Source: Paraburkholderia aromaticivorans (GTDB lineage: Bacteria > Pseudomonadota > Gammaproteobacteria > Burkholderiales > Burkholderiaceae). From it: DNA of 64,000 nucleotides. A model generated the notes under the pieces. It searched no databases, had not been told where the DNA came from, and saw nothing but the letters and a program-made list of their open reading frames with translations. Position numbers and translations under genes: made by a program. Of this stretch, positions 47,506 through 56,491 are shown one piece after another; positions within the stretch are counted from its first letter, which is position 1, and every line of letters begins with the position of its first letter. The stretch covers positions 1,860,001 to 1,924,000 of the forward strand of contig NZ_CP022989.1 of NCBI RefSeq assembly GCF_002278075.1, given 5' to 3'.

Positions 47506-48090
47506 ATGCAACGACTCACGTCGACGAGAATCGACACGTATTTTTCCAGTGCGCGATTCAGTAATTCGAATGCTTCGGACGTGCCATCTGCCCGGTCCGC
47601 ATTCGGCGGACACGGGCGGGAGCAGCGGATGTCCGGGTTTAACGCCACCTTCAGCAACACGGAACGTGACTACGCTGGCTCCGGCGCCACTCGCGAAAGG
47701 GTACGCGACTCAGATGCCATGAGCTCAACCTCGATGGTCACCAGCCGGAACGTGATGTCGACGGCTTCATATCCTTCCAAATGCGGCAAGCCTGACCAAC
47801 CCGCGGACTCGAACACGAAGAGCGCGATGAGTTTGATCGGCTCAGCGATGATCGACTGCGTGTCCAAGAGCAACGACTTTCTGAATACGCCGCTCATTTC
47901 CTCGGTCGGGCAGTTGTTTAACCTGGCCGGCCCCTGCGGGCGGATTTGCCACGTCTTACCCGATCTCGCGGGTTATGCCGTTTCCAAGGCGGTCGCCGGT
48001 ATGGGTCGGGCGCTAGGCGGTACCGGCTCGCCGAACTACCATTTCGAACACGAGTGGTTGTCCGGCGGCACGTCCCCGGCGCGGGCCTGA
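47506..48090 (+). CDS. Ser-rich protein of unknown function (orphan)
   Basis: I do not recognise this 194-residue protein. The ATG at 47506 has AGAGGAA at a good distance. Residues 1-110 are polar, rich in Ser, Thr, Asn and Arg, and look disordered. The C-terminal half is more hydrophobic, with four scattered cysteines (SKCGK, IDCVS, GPCGRICHV) and a Gly/Ala segment DLAGYAVSKAVAGMGRALGG. No signal peptide or clear membrane helix is seen. Codon choice is less G/C-biased than in neighbours. It sits in the inserted cassette, between the oxidase and the ATPase remnant. It could be a secreted or effector-like protein, or a decayed gene. Confidence 0.55.
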   Translation: MQRLTSTRIDTYFSSARFSNSNASDVPSARSAFGGHGREQRMSGFNATFSNTERDYAGSGATRERVRDSDAMSSTSMVTSRNVMSTASYPSKCGKPDQPADSNTKSAMSLIGSAMIDCVSKSNDFLNTPLISSVGQLFNLAGPCGRICHVLPDLAGYAVSKAVAGMGRALGGTGSPNYHFEHEWLSGGTSPARA

Positions 48091-48138
48091 TCCCTTCGGC
48101 ATGCGCTGTCGGTCATGTCCGATGATGTTGTTGTTTCG

Positions 48139-48249
48139 CGGCGAACCGGCGAGCGGCAAAATCCCGGCACGACGCCCGAGCATTGCGATTTGTTCGACAG
48201 CGCAGGCAAAGCATTCCAGCGTAAGATCGTTGAAGTGCTAGCCGCGTGA
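48139..48249 (+). pseudogene. Copy B: remnant 3' end of a polyol ATPase gene
   Basis: Homologous to the end of the intact ATPase gene. Bases 48151-48249 align without gaps to 45186-45284 (87 of 99 identical), keep the reading frame and stop, and encode the same tail with five changed residues. Weaker similarity reaches back to about 48139 with one codon missing. The rest of the gene is absent and there is no start codon. It is followed at once by a strong terminator, which marks it as the original end of the operon or the end carried by an incoming allele. Confidence 0.85.
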
Positions 48250-48255
48250 CGATTG

Positions 48256-48285
48256 GGAAAGCGGCGGGCGCGCCGCTTTCCTTTT
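48256..48285 (+). terminator. Rho-independent terminator after the ATPase remnant
   Basis: GGAAAGCGGCG (48256-48266) pairs perfectly with CGCCGCTTTCC (48271-48281) around a 4-base loop, followed by TTTT. Most likely the ancestral terminator of the polyol transport operon, now separated from the intact ATPase gene by the insert. Confidence 0.88.
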
Positions 48286-48306
48286 CAATCACGCTCTGGA
48301 ACGCTC

Positions 48307-48603
48307 ATGCCCGCCTACGTCGTCATTACGCGCGAGAAAACGCTCGATCCCGCCAAACTGGAAGAGTACAAACAGGTTGCGCCTGCAACCTTCGAGCAGC
48401 ATCCGGTGATGATGCTGGCGAGCCATGGGCGCAGGGAAGTGGTGGAAGGTCCGGCGATCGAAGACATTCTGATCCTCGAATTCACCAGCTACGATGAAGC
48501 GCTCGCCTGGTATCACAGCCCGGAGTATCAGGCCGTCAGCGATACGCGCCTGCAAGGCGCCGACTATCGCATCATCATCACCGAAGGCTTGCCGGTCATG
48601 TAA
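48307..48603 (+). CDS. DUF1330 family protein
   Basis: Small cytoplasmic protein of 98 residues with the ferredoxin-like dimeric alpha/beta-barrel pattern of DUF1330: MPAYVVITREKTLDPAKLEEY at the start (first strand and helix), ILILEFTSYDEALAWYHSPEYQ in the middle and a final strand YRIIITEG. The function is unknown; relatives of this fold include monooxygenase-like and dimerisation domains. It follows the operon terminator and converges with the SorC-type regulator gene 52 bases on. Confidence 0.85.
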   Translation: MPAYVVITREKTLDPAKLEEYKQVAPATFEQHPVMMLASHGRREVVEGPAIEDILILEFTSYDEALAWYHSPEYQAVSDTRLQGADYRIIITEGLPVM

Positions 48604-48655
48604 GACGAACGTGGACCGCTTTCAGCGCTGCGTCCGACGGTGTGCCAACTTCCGC

Positions 48656-49603
48656 TCAGGCTTCGAGCGCGGCCCGCGCGCACGACTCGTCGGTGACCAG
48701 TCCGGAGAGCCAGCCGCCTTTGAGCACCGCAATCAGCGCCTCGCGCTTGCGCTCGCCGCCGGCGAAGCCGATGGTGGGACGCCGTGGCGGCGAATCCAGT
48801 GCGATGCTCGTCACGCGCCGGCCGATCGGCGATTCGACGCGCGCACCGGCCGAATCGATCGGCAGTCCGAGCATTTCGGCCACCGCGCCGTTCTGCATCA
48901 ATTCCTTCACTTCCGCCGACGTAATGAAGCCGTCTTCGTGCAACGGACAATTCGGCCCGATATTGCCGATGCCGACGAACGCCACGTCGGCCTGCGCCGA
49001 CAGCGAGTCGACGATCCGGTACAGGCGGTGATTGCACCACTGCGCGCGCTCCGCTTCGCTGTCTGCGAGCAGCGGCGCCGGCAGCAGAAAATGCTTGCCG
49101 CCCGTCTTCTCCGAAATGTGCAGCGCGACGTCGTAGCGGTTCGAGGAGCCGTCCTGGGCGATCGCCCCGACCATGGACACCAGCCGGTGCTGCGGACGGT
49201 CCAGTTGCGCGATCTGATCGACGGCGGCCTTCAGCGTCCGGCCGCTGCTGACCGCGACCACCATCGGCTTTTCCTCGCCGAGGTAGCGCTCCATCACCTG
49301 GGCGCCGGCCACCGCCAGCTTGCGGTCGACTTCCTCTGGCGTATCGCTGTCGACCGGCACCACTTCGCACATGCTCAGCCCATAGCGCTTCGAGAGTTGA
49401 TCGGCGAGCGCGAGGCAGTCGGCCAGCTGATGATCGACGCGCACGCGAATCAGATTCTTTTCCACCGCGAAGGCGACCAGCCGCTGCGCGACCGGGCGCG
49501 ACACCTGAAGCTTTTCGGCGATCTCGTTCTGGGTATTGCCGGCGACGTAGTAAAGCCACGCGGCGCGGGTAGCAAGATCTAATTTTTCTGTGGACTTGGG
49601 CAC
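48656..49603 (-). CDS. SorC/DeoR-type sugar-binding transcriptional regulator
   Basis: Regulator of 315 residues. An N-terminal helix-turn-helix (TQNEIAEKLQVSRPVAQRLV, about residues 24-43) is followed by a SorC effector domain of about 250 residues resembling sugar isomerases, with AVSSGRTLKAAVDQI and VAFVGIGNIGPNCPL. The family acts as oligomers that release DNA when a sugar phosphate or sugar binds. It is last in the leftward dalD-xylB-regulator operon. It is a prime candidate to bind the identical promoter blocks ahead of dalD and of the transport operon. Confidence 0.88.
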   Translation of the reverse strand: MPKSTEKLDLATRAAWLYYVAGNTQNEIAEKLQVSRPVAQRLVAFAVEKNLIRVRVDHQLADCLALADQLSKRYGLSMCEVVPVDSDTPEEVDRKLAVAGAQVMERYLGEEKPMVVAVSSGRTLKAAVDQIAQLDRPQHRLVSMVGAIAQDGSSNRYDVALHISEKTGGKHFLLPAPLLADSEAERAQWCNHRLYRIVDSLSAQADVAFVGIGNIGPNCPLHEDGFITSAEVKELMQNGAVAEMLGLPIDSAGARVESPIGRRVTSIALDSPPRRPTIGFAGGERKREALIAVLKGGWLSGLVTDESCARAALEA

Positions 49604-49693
49604 GGTGACGGTTCGCTTGAAGTGCGCCGATGATAGCAGCCGGTCTGCGCGCTTGAACTGAAGCTGGCGCGCAAACCGGCGGCGGATTGCCGG

Positions 49694-51175
49694 TCAGGCA
49701 AGCGGTTGCCGCGCGGGATCGAACAACGGCCGCACGTGGCGGTAAAGTGCACGATACGCTTCGAGCCGCGCGCGCAGGTCGGCATGGCGGCGCGGGTTCG
49801 GGGTGAACTCCTTTTCGATCGGCGGCTTGGTCAGCACCGTGGCCGGATCGCCGCCGGCCGCCAGCCAGCCGAGCCGTGCCGCGCCGAGCGCCGCGCCGGT
49901 TTCGCCGCCGCCGTGCTTGCGCGTCGCGGTATCGAGCGAGTCGGCGAGCAACTGCGCCCAGTAGTCGCTGCGGGCGCCGCCGCCGAGCAGGGACAGCGCC
50001 TTCGCTTCGGTGCCGGCCGCGCGCAGCGCGTCGAGGCCGTCGGTGAGCGCGAGCGTGACGCCTTCGAGCACCGCGTAGCCGAGCAGCGCGCGATCGGTGG
50101 CGTGGTTCATGCCGAAGAACACGCCTTGCGCATACGGGTCGTTGTGCGGGGTGCGTTCGCCGGACAGATAAGGCAGAAAGAGCGGCGCGGTGTTCAACGC
50201 GTCCGCCGGGAGCGCCTCGATTTCGGCGAGCAGGGTCGGCTCGTCGGTGGAGGTGAGCTTGCAGACCCAGCGCAGACAACTCGCGGCGGATAGCACCACG
50301 CTCATCTGATGCCAGCGATCCGGAATCGCGTGACAGAACGCATGGACTGCCGAAGCCGGATTCGGCCGGAAGCTGTCGCCCACCACGCACAGTACGCCCG
50401 ACGTACCGAGCGAGACGAAGCCGTCGCCGGGTTGCGTCGCGCCGATGCCGATCGCGCTGGTGGCATTGTCGCCGCCGCCGGCCGCGACCACTACGCCGTC
50501 GCTCAGGCCAAATTCGCGCGCCACCGCGGGCAGCAGCGTGCCGGACGGCTCGCTGCCTTCGGCGAGGCTCGGCATCTGCGCGCGTGACATGTTGCAGGCC
50601 GCTAGCAGCGAATCGGACCAGTCGCGCCTGGCGACGTCGAGCCACAGCGTGCCGGCCGCATCCGATGGATCGGACACTTTGCCGCCGGTCAGTTGCAGGC
50701 GCAAGTAATCCTTCGGCAGCAGCACGCAGGCGGTGCGGGCAAAAATGTCGGGCTCGTGGCGTGCGACCCACAGCAGCTTCGGCGCGGTGAACCCTGGCAT
50801 GGCGAGATTGCCGGCCACGCTGTGCAACTCCGGCGCGCGTTCGGTCAGTTCCGCGCATTCCTTGTCGCTGCGCATGTCGTTCCACAGGATGGCGGGCCGC
50901 AACACGCGGTCCTGCGCATCCAGCAGCACGGCGCCGTGCATCTGACCCGACAGGCCAATACCGCGAATCTGCGCGAACTCGTCGGGATGTCTGGCGCGCA
51001 AAGCGGCGAGCGCGGTGCGCGTGCCTGCCCACCAGTCTTCGGGATTCTGCTCGGCCCAGCGCTGATGCGGGCGCGACACGGTAAACGGTGAGCCTGCGGT
51101 GCCGATCACGCGTCCGTTGGAGGCGAGCAGCAGAACTTTCACTTCGGACGTGCCGAGGTCGATGCCGAGATACAT
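49694..51175 (-). CDS. xylB: Xylulokinase
   Basis: FGGY kinase of 493 residues that phosphorylates D-xylulose to D-xylulose-5-phosphate for the pentose phosphate pathway. The opening MYLGIDLGTSEVKVLLL, GLSGQMHGAVLLDAQD, FLPYLSGERTPHNDP and ALSLLGGGARSDYWAQLLAD are the family's nucleotide and sugar motifs. It sits between dalD and the SorC-type regulator, matching the arabinitol route (arabinitol to xylulose to xylulose-5-phosphate). Confidence 0.94.
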   Translation of the reverse strand: MYLGIDLGTSEVKVLLLASNGRVIGTAGSPFTVSRPHQRWAEQNPEDWWAGTRTALAALRARHPDEFAQIRGIGLSGQMHGAVLLDAQDRVLRPAILWNDMRSDKECAELTERAPELHSVAGNLAMPGFTAPKLLWVARHEPDIFARTACVLLPKDYLRLQLTGGKVSDPSDAAGTLWLDVARRDWSDSLLAACNMSRAQMPSLAEGSEPSGTLLPAVAREFGLSDGVVVAAGGGDNATSAIGIGATQPGDGFVSLGTSGVLCVVGDSFRPNPASAVHAFCHAIPDRWHQMSVVLSAASCLRWVCKLTSTDEPTLLAEIEALPADALNTAPLFLPYLSGERTPHNDPYAQGVFFGMNHATDRALLGYAVLEGVTLALTDGLDALRAAGTEAKALSLLGGGARSDYWAQLLADSLDTATRKHGGGETGAALGAARLGWLAAGGDPATVLTKPPIEKEFTPNPRRHADLRARLEAYRALYRHVRPLFDPARQPLA

Positions 51176-51327
51176 GGGCGCGGAACCTTCGTCGTTAGGG
51201 ATGCGCTACTTTAGCCGCACATGGCGCGCGGTGCCATGCGCATTAAGCCTGGCACCGCGTGCTTCGATGCCGCGCGACGCGCGGCGCTTCCTGTGCTGAT
51301 TGAATGCGAGGTTGGCGCGCTCGGCGC

Positions 51328-52740
51328 TCAAGCCGCGCCGCGTTTGGCCAGCCAGACATCGACGCGCGCCAGCGCGCCCTCCAGTGCCGATTCCAGTTCC
51401 GGCGTCTGCGCCATGCCGCCCCATAGCAGCCGGTCGGCGGCGAACGCCTTCAACGGATCGGGCGCCGCGAAAAAGCCACGCGCGGCGCGCTCATCCATGA
51501 CGCCGTCCTGATACGCATAGGGCAGCTTGCCGGCGTTCCAGCGCTCCAGAAAACGGAAGAACAGCGCGGGCAGCATCGCCGTCGCCGCCGGGGTGACGCC
51601 GCGCTCGAAACACTCCGCCAGCGTCGGCGCGATGAAGCCGGGCAGTTTCGAAAAGCCGTCCGCCGCGACACGCTGATTCGTGTCCTGAATATACGGATTG
51701 CCGAAGCGCTCGAGTACCACGTCGCGATAGCGTTCGAGATCGAGTGGACTCGGCGTGAGACACGGAATCACGTCTTGCGTGACGTAGTCGAAGGCGAATC
51801 GGTGAATGTCCGCGTCGAGCGTGCCTTCGTGAATGTAGTTCAGCCCGACCAGCGTGCCCGCCCATGCGATGCAACTGTGCGGCGCGTTCAGAATGCGGAT
51901 CTTCGCCTCCTCGTACGGCACCACCGAGTCGACCAGTTCCGCGCCGACCTTCTCCCACGCCGGGCGGCCCGCGATAAACCGGTCTTCGATCACCCACTGG
52001 ATGAATGCTTCGCCCATCACCGGGCAGGCGTCGTCGACGCCGGTGGCGGCCTTGACGCGTTCACGCACGTCCGGCGTGGGACGCGGCGTGATGCGGTCGA
52101 CCATCGAGCTCGGACAGGCGGTGTTGTCGTCGAACCATTGCGCCAGTTCCGCCGCGCCGCGCCGTTCGAGAAATTCGCTCATGCCCGCATGGAAGCGCTC
52201 GCCGTTGCTGCGCAGGTTGTCGCAGGTCTGCAGCGTGACCGGGCCCGCGCCGCGCTTCATGCGCGCGTCGAGAATCGCGGCGAGTGCGCCATAGATGGTG
52301 GTGTGGCCGCCGTTGAGGTCGGCGGCGAGATCGGCGTTGGCGGTGTCGAGTGCGTCTTCGTCGTCGAGGTAATAGCCGCCTTCGGTGACGGTGAACGCGA
52401 TGATCTTGCAGGCCGGATCCGCGCCCGCTTCGATCAGCGCGTCGAGGCTTTCGGTCCACGGCACGACGCGCTCGATCGAGCGGATCGTTTCGTATGCGCG
52501 CTCACCTTGGGGCGTGACGGTCTCGAGTGTGTAGACGCCGTCTTGCGCGGCGAGTGCTTCGAGCACCGCGTTCATGTCGCTGCGGATATTGCCGACCGTC
52601 AGCGACCAGTGCGGTTCGCCGGGCAGCTTCGCTTCGTTCAACCGATGCAGATACCACGCTTGATGGGCGCGATGAAACGATCCCGCGCCGATGTGCAGGA
52701 TCACGTGTGCGTCCGCGCCGCTGTCTTGCCCGCTGTTCAT
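51328..52740 (-). CDS. dalD: D-arabinitol 4-dehydrogenase (mannitol dehydrogenase family)
   Basis: Long-chain polyol dehydrogenase of 470 residues that oxidises D-arabinitol to D-xylulose with NAD. The N-terminal Rossmann segment HIGAGSFHRAHQAWYLHRL, then FTVTEGGYYLD, DRITPRPTPDVRERV, and the catalytic helix KIRILNAPHSCIAWAG are highly like Klebsiella DalD as I recall that sequence. Mannitol or sorbitol activity is possible in this family. AGGAG precedes the ATG at 52740; the frame is open 22 codons upstream. The xylulokinase gene follows, supporting the arabinitol assignment. Confidence 0.9.
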   Translation of the reverse strand: MNSGQDSGADAHVILHIGAGSFHRAHQAWYLHRLNEAKLPGEPHWSLTVGNIRSDMNAVLEALAAQDGVYTLETVTPQGERAYETIRSIERVVPWTESLDALIEAGADPACKIIAFTVTEGGYYLDDEDALDTANADLAADLNGGHTTIYGALAAILDARMKRGAGPVTLQTCDNLRSNGERFHAGMSEFLERRGAAELAQWFDDNTACPSSMVDRITPRPTPDVRERVKAATGVDDACPVMGEAFIQWVIEDRFIAGRPAWEKVGAELVDSVVPYEEAKIRILNAPHSCIAWAGTLVGLNYIHEGTLDADIHRFAFDYVTQDVIPCLTPSPLDLERYRDVVLERFGNPYIQDTNQRVAADGFSKLPGFIAPTLAECFERGVTPAATAMLPALFFRFLERWNAGKLPYAYQDGVMDERAARGFFAAPDPLKAFAADRLLWGGMAQTPELESALEGALARVDVWLAKRGAA

Positions 52741-52825
52741 GTGCGTCTCCTGGATGTCTTTGCTCGCACGACTCGCAGCGTGCGTTTTTTCCTGAGTGCC
52801 CGGCATCCGGCGTTTTGCCGAAGTG

Positions 52826-52879
52826 GAGCATTTGCTCTGTACGTGAGCGAATGATCGTACCCGCTGAAACGAAAGTCAA
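52826..52879 (-). promoter_or_regulatory. dalD promoter and operator, twin of the transport operon's
   Basis: Reading leftward, -35 TTGACT is the complement of 52874-52879 and -10 GATCAT the complement of 52851-52856, 17 bases apart. The 31 bases 52856 to 52826 match the transport operon's 39118-39148 at 26 positions, including GATCATTCG, TCAC and ACAGAGCAA. The operator has two 12-base near-palindromes 19 bases apart, overlapping the -10 and the start of transcription. The rest of the 411-base spacer to the AraC gene (52741-53151) shows no gene; CTATATAAG at 53095-53103 is a poor candidate -10 for araC. Confidence 0.72.
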
Positions 52880-53151
52880 GGCGGCGCCGCAGGCTTTTTG
52901 TGGCGCAGCGCGGCGCGGCGAGGCTTTCCGGCGCGCTTCGCGGTGCGTCTTTGCGTGACGGAAGCGCGTTACCGCTCGTATTGCAATGCATCAAATTTGA
53001 CCCGCGGGGCTCCAGGACTAACCCGAGTGCAAAAAAGTATCGATCCACGGTTTCATTTTGAGTGGTGGAGCGCGCGTTTGAGGGTTACGTTTCGCTATAT
53101 AAGACAAAGACCGGCGGCGCCTTTGGCAGGCCGCTCTCATGGAGGCAGACA

Positions 53152-54126
53152 GTGCAACCCGATCTCGAACTCGTGGCCGTACGGCGCGACGAATCGTTCA
53201 AAGTGTGGTCGCACGGCTATCCGTATCGCACCGTGCGTTGGCACTTTCATCCCGAATATGAAATTCATTTGATCGTGGCGACGACCGGCAAGATGTTCGT
53301 CGGCGATCACATCGGCAGTTTCGCGCCTGGCAATCTGGTGCTGATCGGCCCGAACCTGCCGCACAACTGGGTGAGCGAGGTGCCGCAAGGGCAGACCATC
53401 GCGCAGCGCAATCTGGTCGTGCAGTTCGGCGAGGAGTTCGTGTCGAGCTGCGTCGATTGTTTTCCGGAGTGGCGTCAGGTTGAGGCACTGCTCGCTGATT
53501 CACGGCGCGGCGTGTCCTTCGGTGCGCAGACGAGTGCGGCGATACAGCCGCTGTTTCTTGAATTGCTGGCCGCGCGCGGGTTGCGCCGGCTCGTGCTGTT
53601 CATGTCGATGCTCGAGCTACTGGTGAACGCGGAAGATCGAGAGACGTTGGCGAGCCCTGCGTATCAGGCCGACCCGACCGGGTTTGCTTCGACGCGGATC
53701 AACCATGTGCTGTCGTATATCGGGGGAAACCTCGCTGATGAGTTGCGGGAGTCGGATCTGGCGCAACTCGCGGGACAGAGTGTCAGCGCGTTCTCGCGTT
53801 ATTTTCGCCGCCATACCGGGCTGCCGTTCGTGAAGTACGTGAACCGCATGCGTATCAATCTCGCGTGCCAGTTGCTCACCGACGACACGTTGAGCGTGAC
53901 GGATATCTGCTTCAAGGCGGGCTTTAACAACCTGTCGAATTTCAACCGGCAGTTTCTCGCGGTGAAGGGCATGGCGCCTTCGAAATTCCGCCGCTTTCAG
54001 CAACTGAACGACGCGAGCCGCGATGCCTCCGAAGAAGCCGCGGCGCGCGGTGTGGCTGTCGACGACGCACCCGCTCTCGCGTCCGGTCTGCCGCGCAGCG
54101 TCGCCGCTGCGTATCCACCGGCGTAG
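53152..54126 (+). CDS. AraC-family regulator with cupin sensor domain
   Basis: Regulator of 324 residues. The N-terminal cupin (about residues 10-100) shows VRWHFHPEYEIHLI and FAPGNLVLIGPNLPHNW, the metal- or sugar-binding strand pattern. Two helix-turn-helix units form the C-terminal AraC domain (DLAQLAGQSVSAFSRYF and VTDICFKAGFNNLSNFNRQF). The GTG at 53152 is chosen because GGAGG lies just upstream. Pseudomonas MtlR, which controls mannitol-sorbitol-arabitol genes, is of this class, so this may be a second regulator of the locus. It diverges from dalD. Confidence 0.85.
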   Translation: MQPDLELVAVRRDESFKVWSHGYPYRTVRWHFHPEYEIHLIVATTGKMFVGDHIGSFAPGNLVLIGPNLPHNWVSEVPQGQTIAQRNLVVQFGEEFVSSCVDCFPEWRQVEALLADSRRGVSFGAQTSAAIQPLFLELLAARGLRRLVLFMSMLELLVNAEDRETLASPAYQADPTGFASTRINHVLSYIGGNLADELRESDLAQLAGQSVSAFSRYFRRHTGLPFVKYVNRMRINLACQLLTDDTLSVTDICFKAGFNNLSNFNRQFLAVKGMAPSKFRRFQQLNDASRDASEEAAARGVAVDDAPALASGLPRSVAAAYPPA

Positions 54127-54250
54127 TTCCAAGCGCGAGCTTTCAGCTAAAGCGGTCAATTTCGTTCGTAAAAAATTGCCGCACGTGGCACGGCGGCTGT
54201 GGCAACGCTCGTCTTCGGCCTGCCGTTCTTCGCCGCAGGGAAAACGCGAC

Positions 54251-55201
54251 TTACAGCATCGTCCTCACATGCCAAAGCTCAGGAAACAACACCACGTCGA
54301 GCATCTTTCGCAGATAAGTCGCGCCACTCGTGCCGCCCGTGCCCTGCTTAAAGCCAATAATCCGCTCAACCGTAGTCACATGCCGGAACCGCCACTGCCG
54401 AAACGCATCCTCGAGATCGACAAGCTCTTCAGCCATCTCATACAGTTCCCAATACTGTGAGGGATTCCGATAAACCTCCAGCCACGCCGCTTCAACAGAA
54501 GCATCATGAGTGGTGGGCTGCGTCCAGTCCCTCTGAAGCCGTGAAGGTGAAATCGCAAACCCGCGCCGCGCCAGCAACCGCACCACTTCGTCATAAAACG
54601 AAGGCGCTTCCAGCGAAGCCTTCACCTCAGCGAACACATCGGCCCGATGCGCATGCGGCTTCAGCATCAGCTCATTCTTGTTGCCGAGCAAAAACTCGAT
54701 CTGCCGATACTGATACGACTGAAACCCCGAAGAACTCCCGAGATAAGGTCGCATCGCCGTGTATTCGGACGGCGTCATCGTCGCGAGGACGCTCCATGCC
54801 TGCACGAGCTGCTCCATGATCCGCGACACGCGCGCAAGCATCTTGAACGCCGGCGGCAACTCATCGCGATGCACGGCCTGCAACGCCGCGCGCAACTCAT
54901 ACAACGCCAGTTTCATCCACAACTCGCTCGTTTGATGCTGGATGATGAACAGCATCTCGTTGTGATCCGGCGACAACGGATGCTGCGCATCCAGCACCGT
55001 CCCGAGCGACAGATAATCGCCGTAGCTCATCGACTCCGAAAAATCGAGCTGCGCGTCATGCCAGCCATCGCCCGGCGTGGCGGCCGCGGAGGCCGCCGAG
55101 GTCGCCGAGGCCGAGTGCGACGCAACACTCCCATGCCCAAACGGACATCCCTGTACCGGCTGCTCTTCCGGCAATCCCGGTGTTTGCATGTGATCGTTCA
55201 T
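54251..55201 (-). CDS. kynA: Tryptophan 2,3-dioxygenase
   Basis: Haem enzyme opening the indole ring of tryptophan to N-formylkynurenine, 316 residues. Family segments [57 protein letters not shown] and the C-terminal [18 protein letters not shown] (with the haem-ligand His) are intact. Residues about 20-45 form an Ala/Ser-rich linker not part of the core. Last of the kynB-kynU-kynA run; 10 bases separate it from kynU. Confidence 0.95.
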   Translation of the reverse strand: MNDHMQTPGLPEEQPVQGCPFGHGSVASHSASATSAASAAATPGDGWHDAQLDFSESMSYGDYLSLGTVLDAQHPLSPDHNEMLFIIQHQTSELWMKLALYELRAALQAVHRDELPPAFKMLARVSRIMEQLVQAWSVLATMTPSEYTAMRPYLGSSSGFQSYQYRQIEFLLGNKNELMLKPHAHRADVFAEVKASLEAPSFYDEVVRLLARRGFAISPSRLQRDWTQPTTHDASVEAAWLEVYRNPSQYWELYEMAEELVDLEDAFRQWRFRHVTTVERIIGFKQGTGGTSGATYLRKMLDVVLFPELWHVRTML

Positions 55202-55211
55202 CGCGCGCTCC

Positions 55212-56462
55212 TCAGGTCACAGCGCCGCGTGCGGCAAATTCAGGCGCACGCCAGGTCTCTTGCGTGAGTACCTCGCGCAACGTCTCCACGGCATCCCATA
55301 CATCGACAAAGCGTGTGTACAGCGGCGTAAAACCAAACCGCAGCACATGTGGTTCGCGATAGTCGCCGATCACGCCGCGCGCGATCAACGCCTGCATCAC
55401 CTCATAACCATGCGGATGTTCGAAGCTCGCATGCGAGCCGCGCTGCGCATGCTCACGCGGCGTGACGAGCTTCAACGAAAATTCGCCGCAGCGCGCTTCG
55501 ACGAGTTCGATGAACAGATCCGTCAACGCCAGCGACTTCTTCCGGACCGCTTGCATGTCGGTTTGCAGAAACACGTCGAGCCCGCATTCGACGAGCGACA
55601 TCGACACCATGGGCTGCGTGCCGCACAAGAAGCGGCCGATGCCGTCGTCGGGCTGATACGCCGGGTCCATCTCGAACGGCGCGCGATGACCCCACCAGCC
55701 GGACAGCGGCTGAGCAAAGTCGTTTTGATGCCTCTTGGGCACCCACACGAACGCCGGCGAACCCGGGCCGCCGTTCAGATATTTGTATGTGCAGCCGACC
55801 GCGTAGTCCGCGCCGACGCCGTTCAGATCGACCGGCACCGCGCCCGCCGAATGCGCGAGGTCCCACAGCGCGAGCGCGCCTTTGTCGTGGATCAGCTGGG
55901 TGAGCGCCGCCATGTCGTGCATGTAGCCGGTGCGGTAGTTCACATGCGTGATCATCGCAATCGCGGTGTCATCGCCGATCGCGGCGGGCAGTTCGGCAGG
56001 ATCGTCGACCAGACGCAATTCATAGCCACGGTCGAGCTGCTCGATCAGTCCTTGCGCGATGTACAGATCGGTCGGGAAATTCGAGCGCTCTGAAACGATC
56101 ACGCGACGCTTTGGGTCGCGTGCATTCGCTACCCGCACCGCAGCGGAGAGCAGCTTGAACAGATTGATCGAAATCGTATCGGTGATGACCACTTCGTCTT
56201 CCGCCGCGCCGATCAGCGGCGCGAGCTTGTTGCCGAGGCGGCGCGGCAGAGCGAACCAGCCAGCGGTGTTCCAGCTGCGAATCAGGCCTTCGCCCCACTC
56301 GGCGGCGATCACGGTCTGCGCCCGCTGCGCGGCGGCGGTCGGCGGCACGCCGAGCGAGTTGCCGTCGAGATAGATGGTCGTCGACGACAGCGCGAATTGA
56401 TCGCGCAACGGCGCCAGCGGGTCGGCGTTATCGAGCGCCAGTGCTTCTTCACGGTGGTTCAT
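55212..56462 (-). CDS. kynU: Kynureninase
   Basis: PLP enzyme cleaving kynurenine to anthranilate and alanine, 416 residues. Visible motifs are [11 protein letters not shown] near the N-terminus, [31 protein letters not shown] (PLP-contacting Asp and His) and the Schiff-base Lys in [14 protein letters not shown]. The start has an ATG at 56462; the frame is open upstream inside kynB, but that part is not family-like. Confidence 0.95.
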   Translation of the reverse strand: MNHREEALALDNADPLAPLRDQFALSSTTIYLDGNSLGVPPTAAAQRAQTVIAAEWGEGLIRSWNTAGWFALPRRLGNKLAPLIGAAEDEVVITDTISINLFKLLSAAVRVANARDPKRRVIVSERSNFPTDLYIAQGLIEQLDRGYELRLVDDPAELPAAIGDDTAIAMITHVNYRTGYMHDMAALTQLIHDKGALALWDLAHSAGAVPVDLNGVGADYAVGCTYKYLNGGPGSPAFVWVPKRHQNDFAQPLSGWWGHRAPFEMDPAYQPDDGIGRFLCGTQPMVSMSLVECGLDVFLQTDMQAVRKKSLALTDLFIELVEARCGEFSLKLVTPREHAQRGSHASFEHPHGYEVMQALIARGVIGDYREPHVLRFGFTPLYTRFVDVWDAVETLREVLTQETWRAPEFAARGAVT

Positions 56463-56491
56463 GGTGATTCCGTCAGTCAGATCAGAGGTAG

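Noticed and set aside
45285..48150. Insertion sequence or integron as the carrier of the cassette
   Set aside because: No transposase or integrase frame, terminal inverted repeats, target duplication or attC-like element was seen at the edges.
48564..51032. Leftward open frame of 822 codons across the SorC regulator and xylB
   Set aside because: It overlaps two genes with clear family motifs in another frame and is Arg-rich throughout, typical of a frame-shifted shadow.
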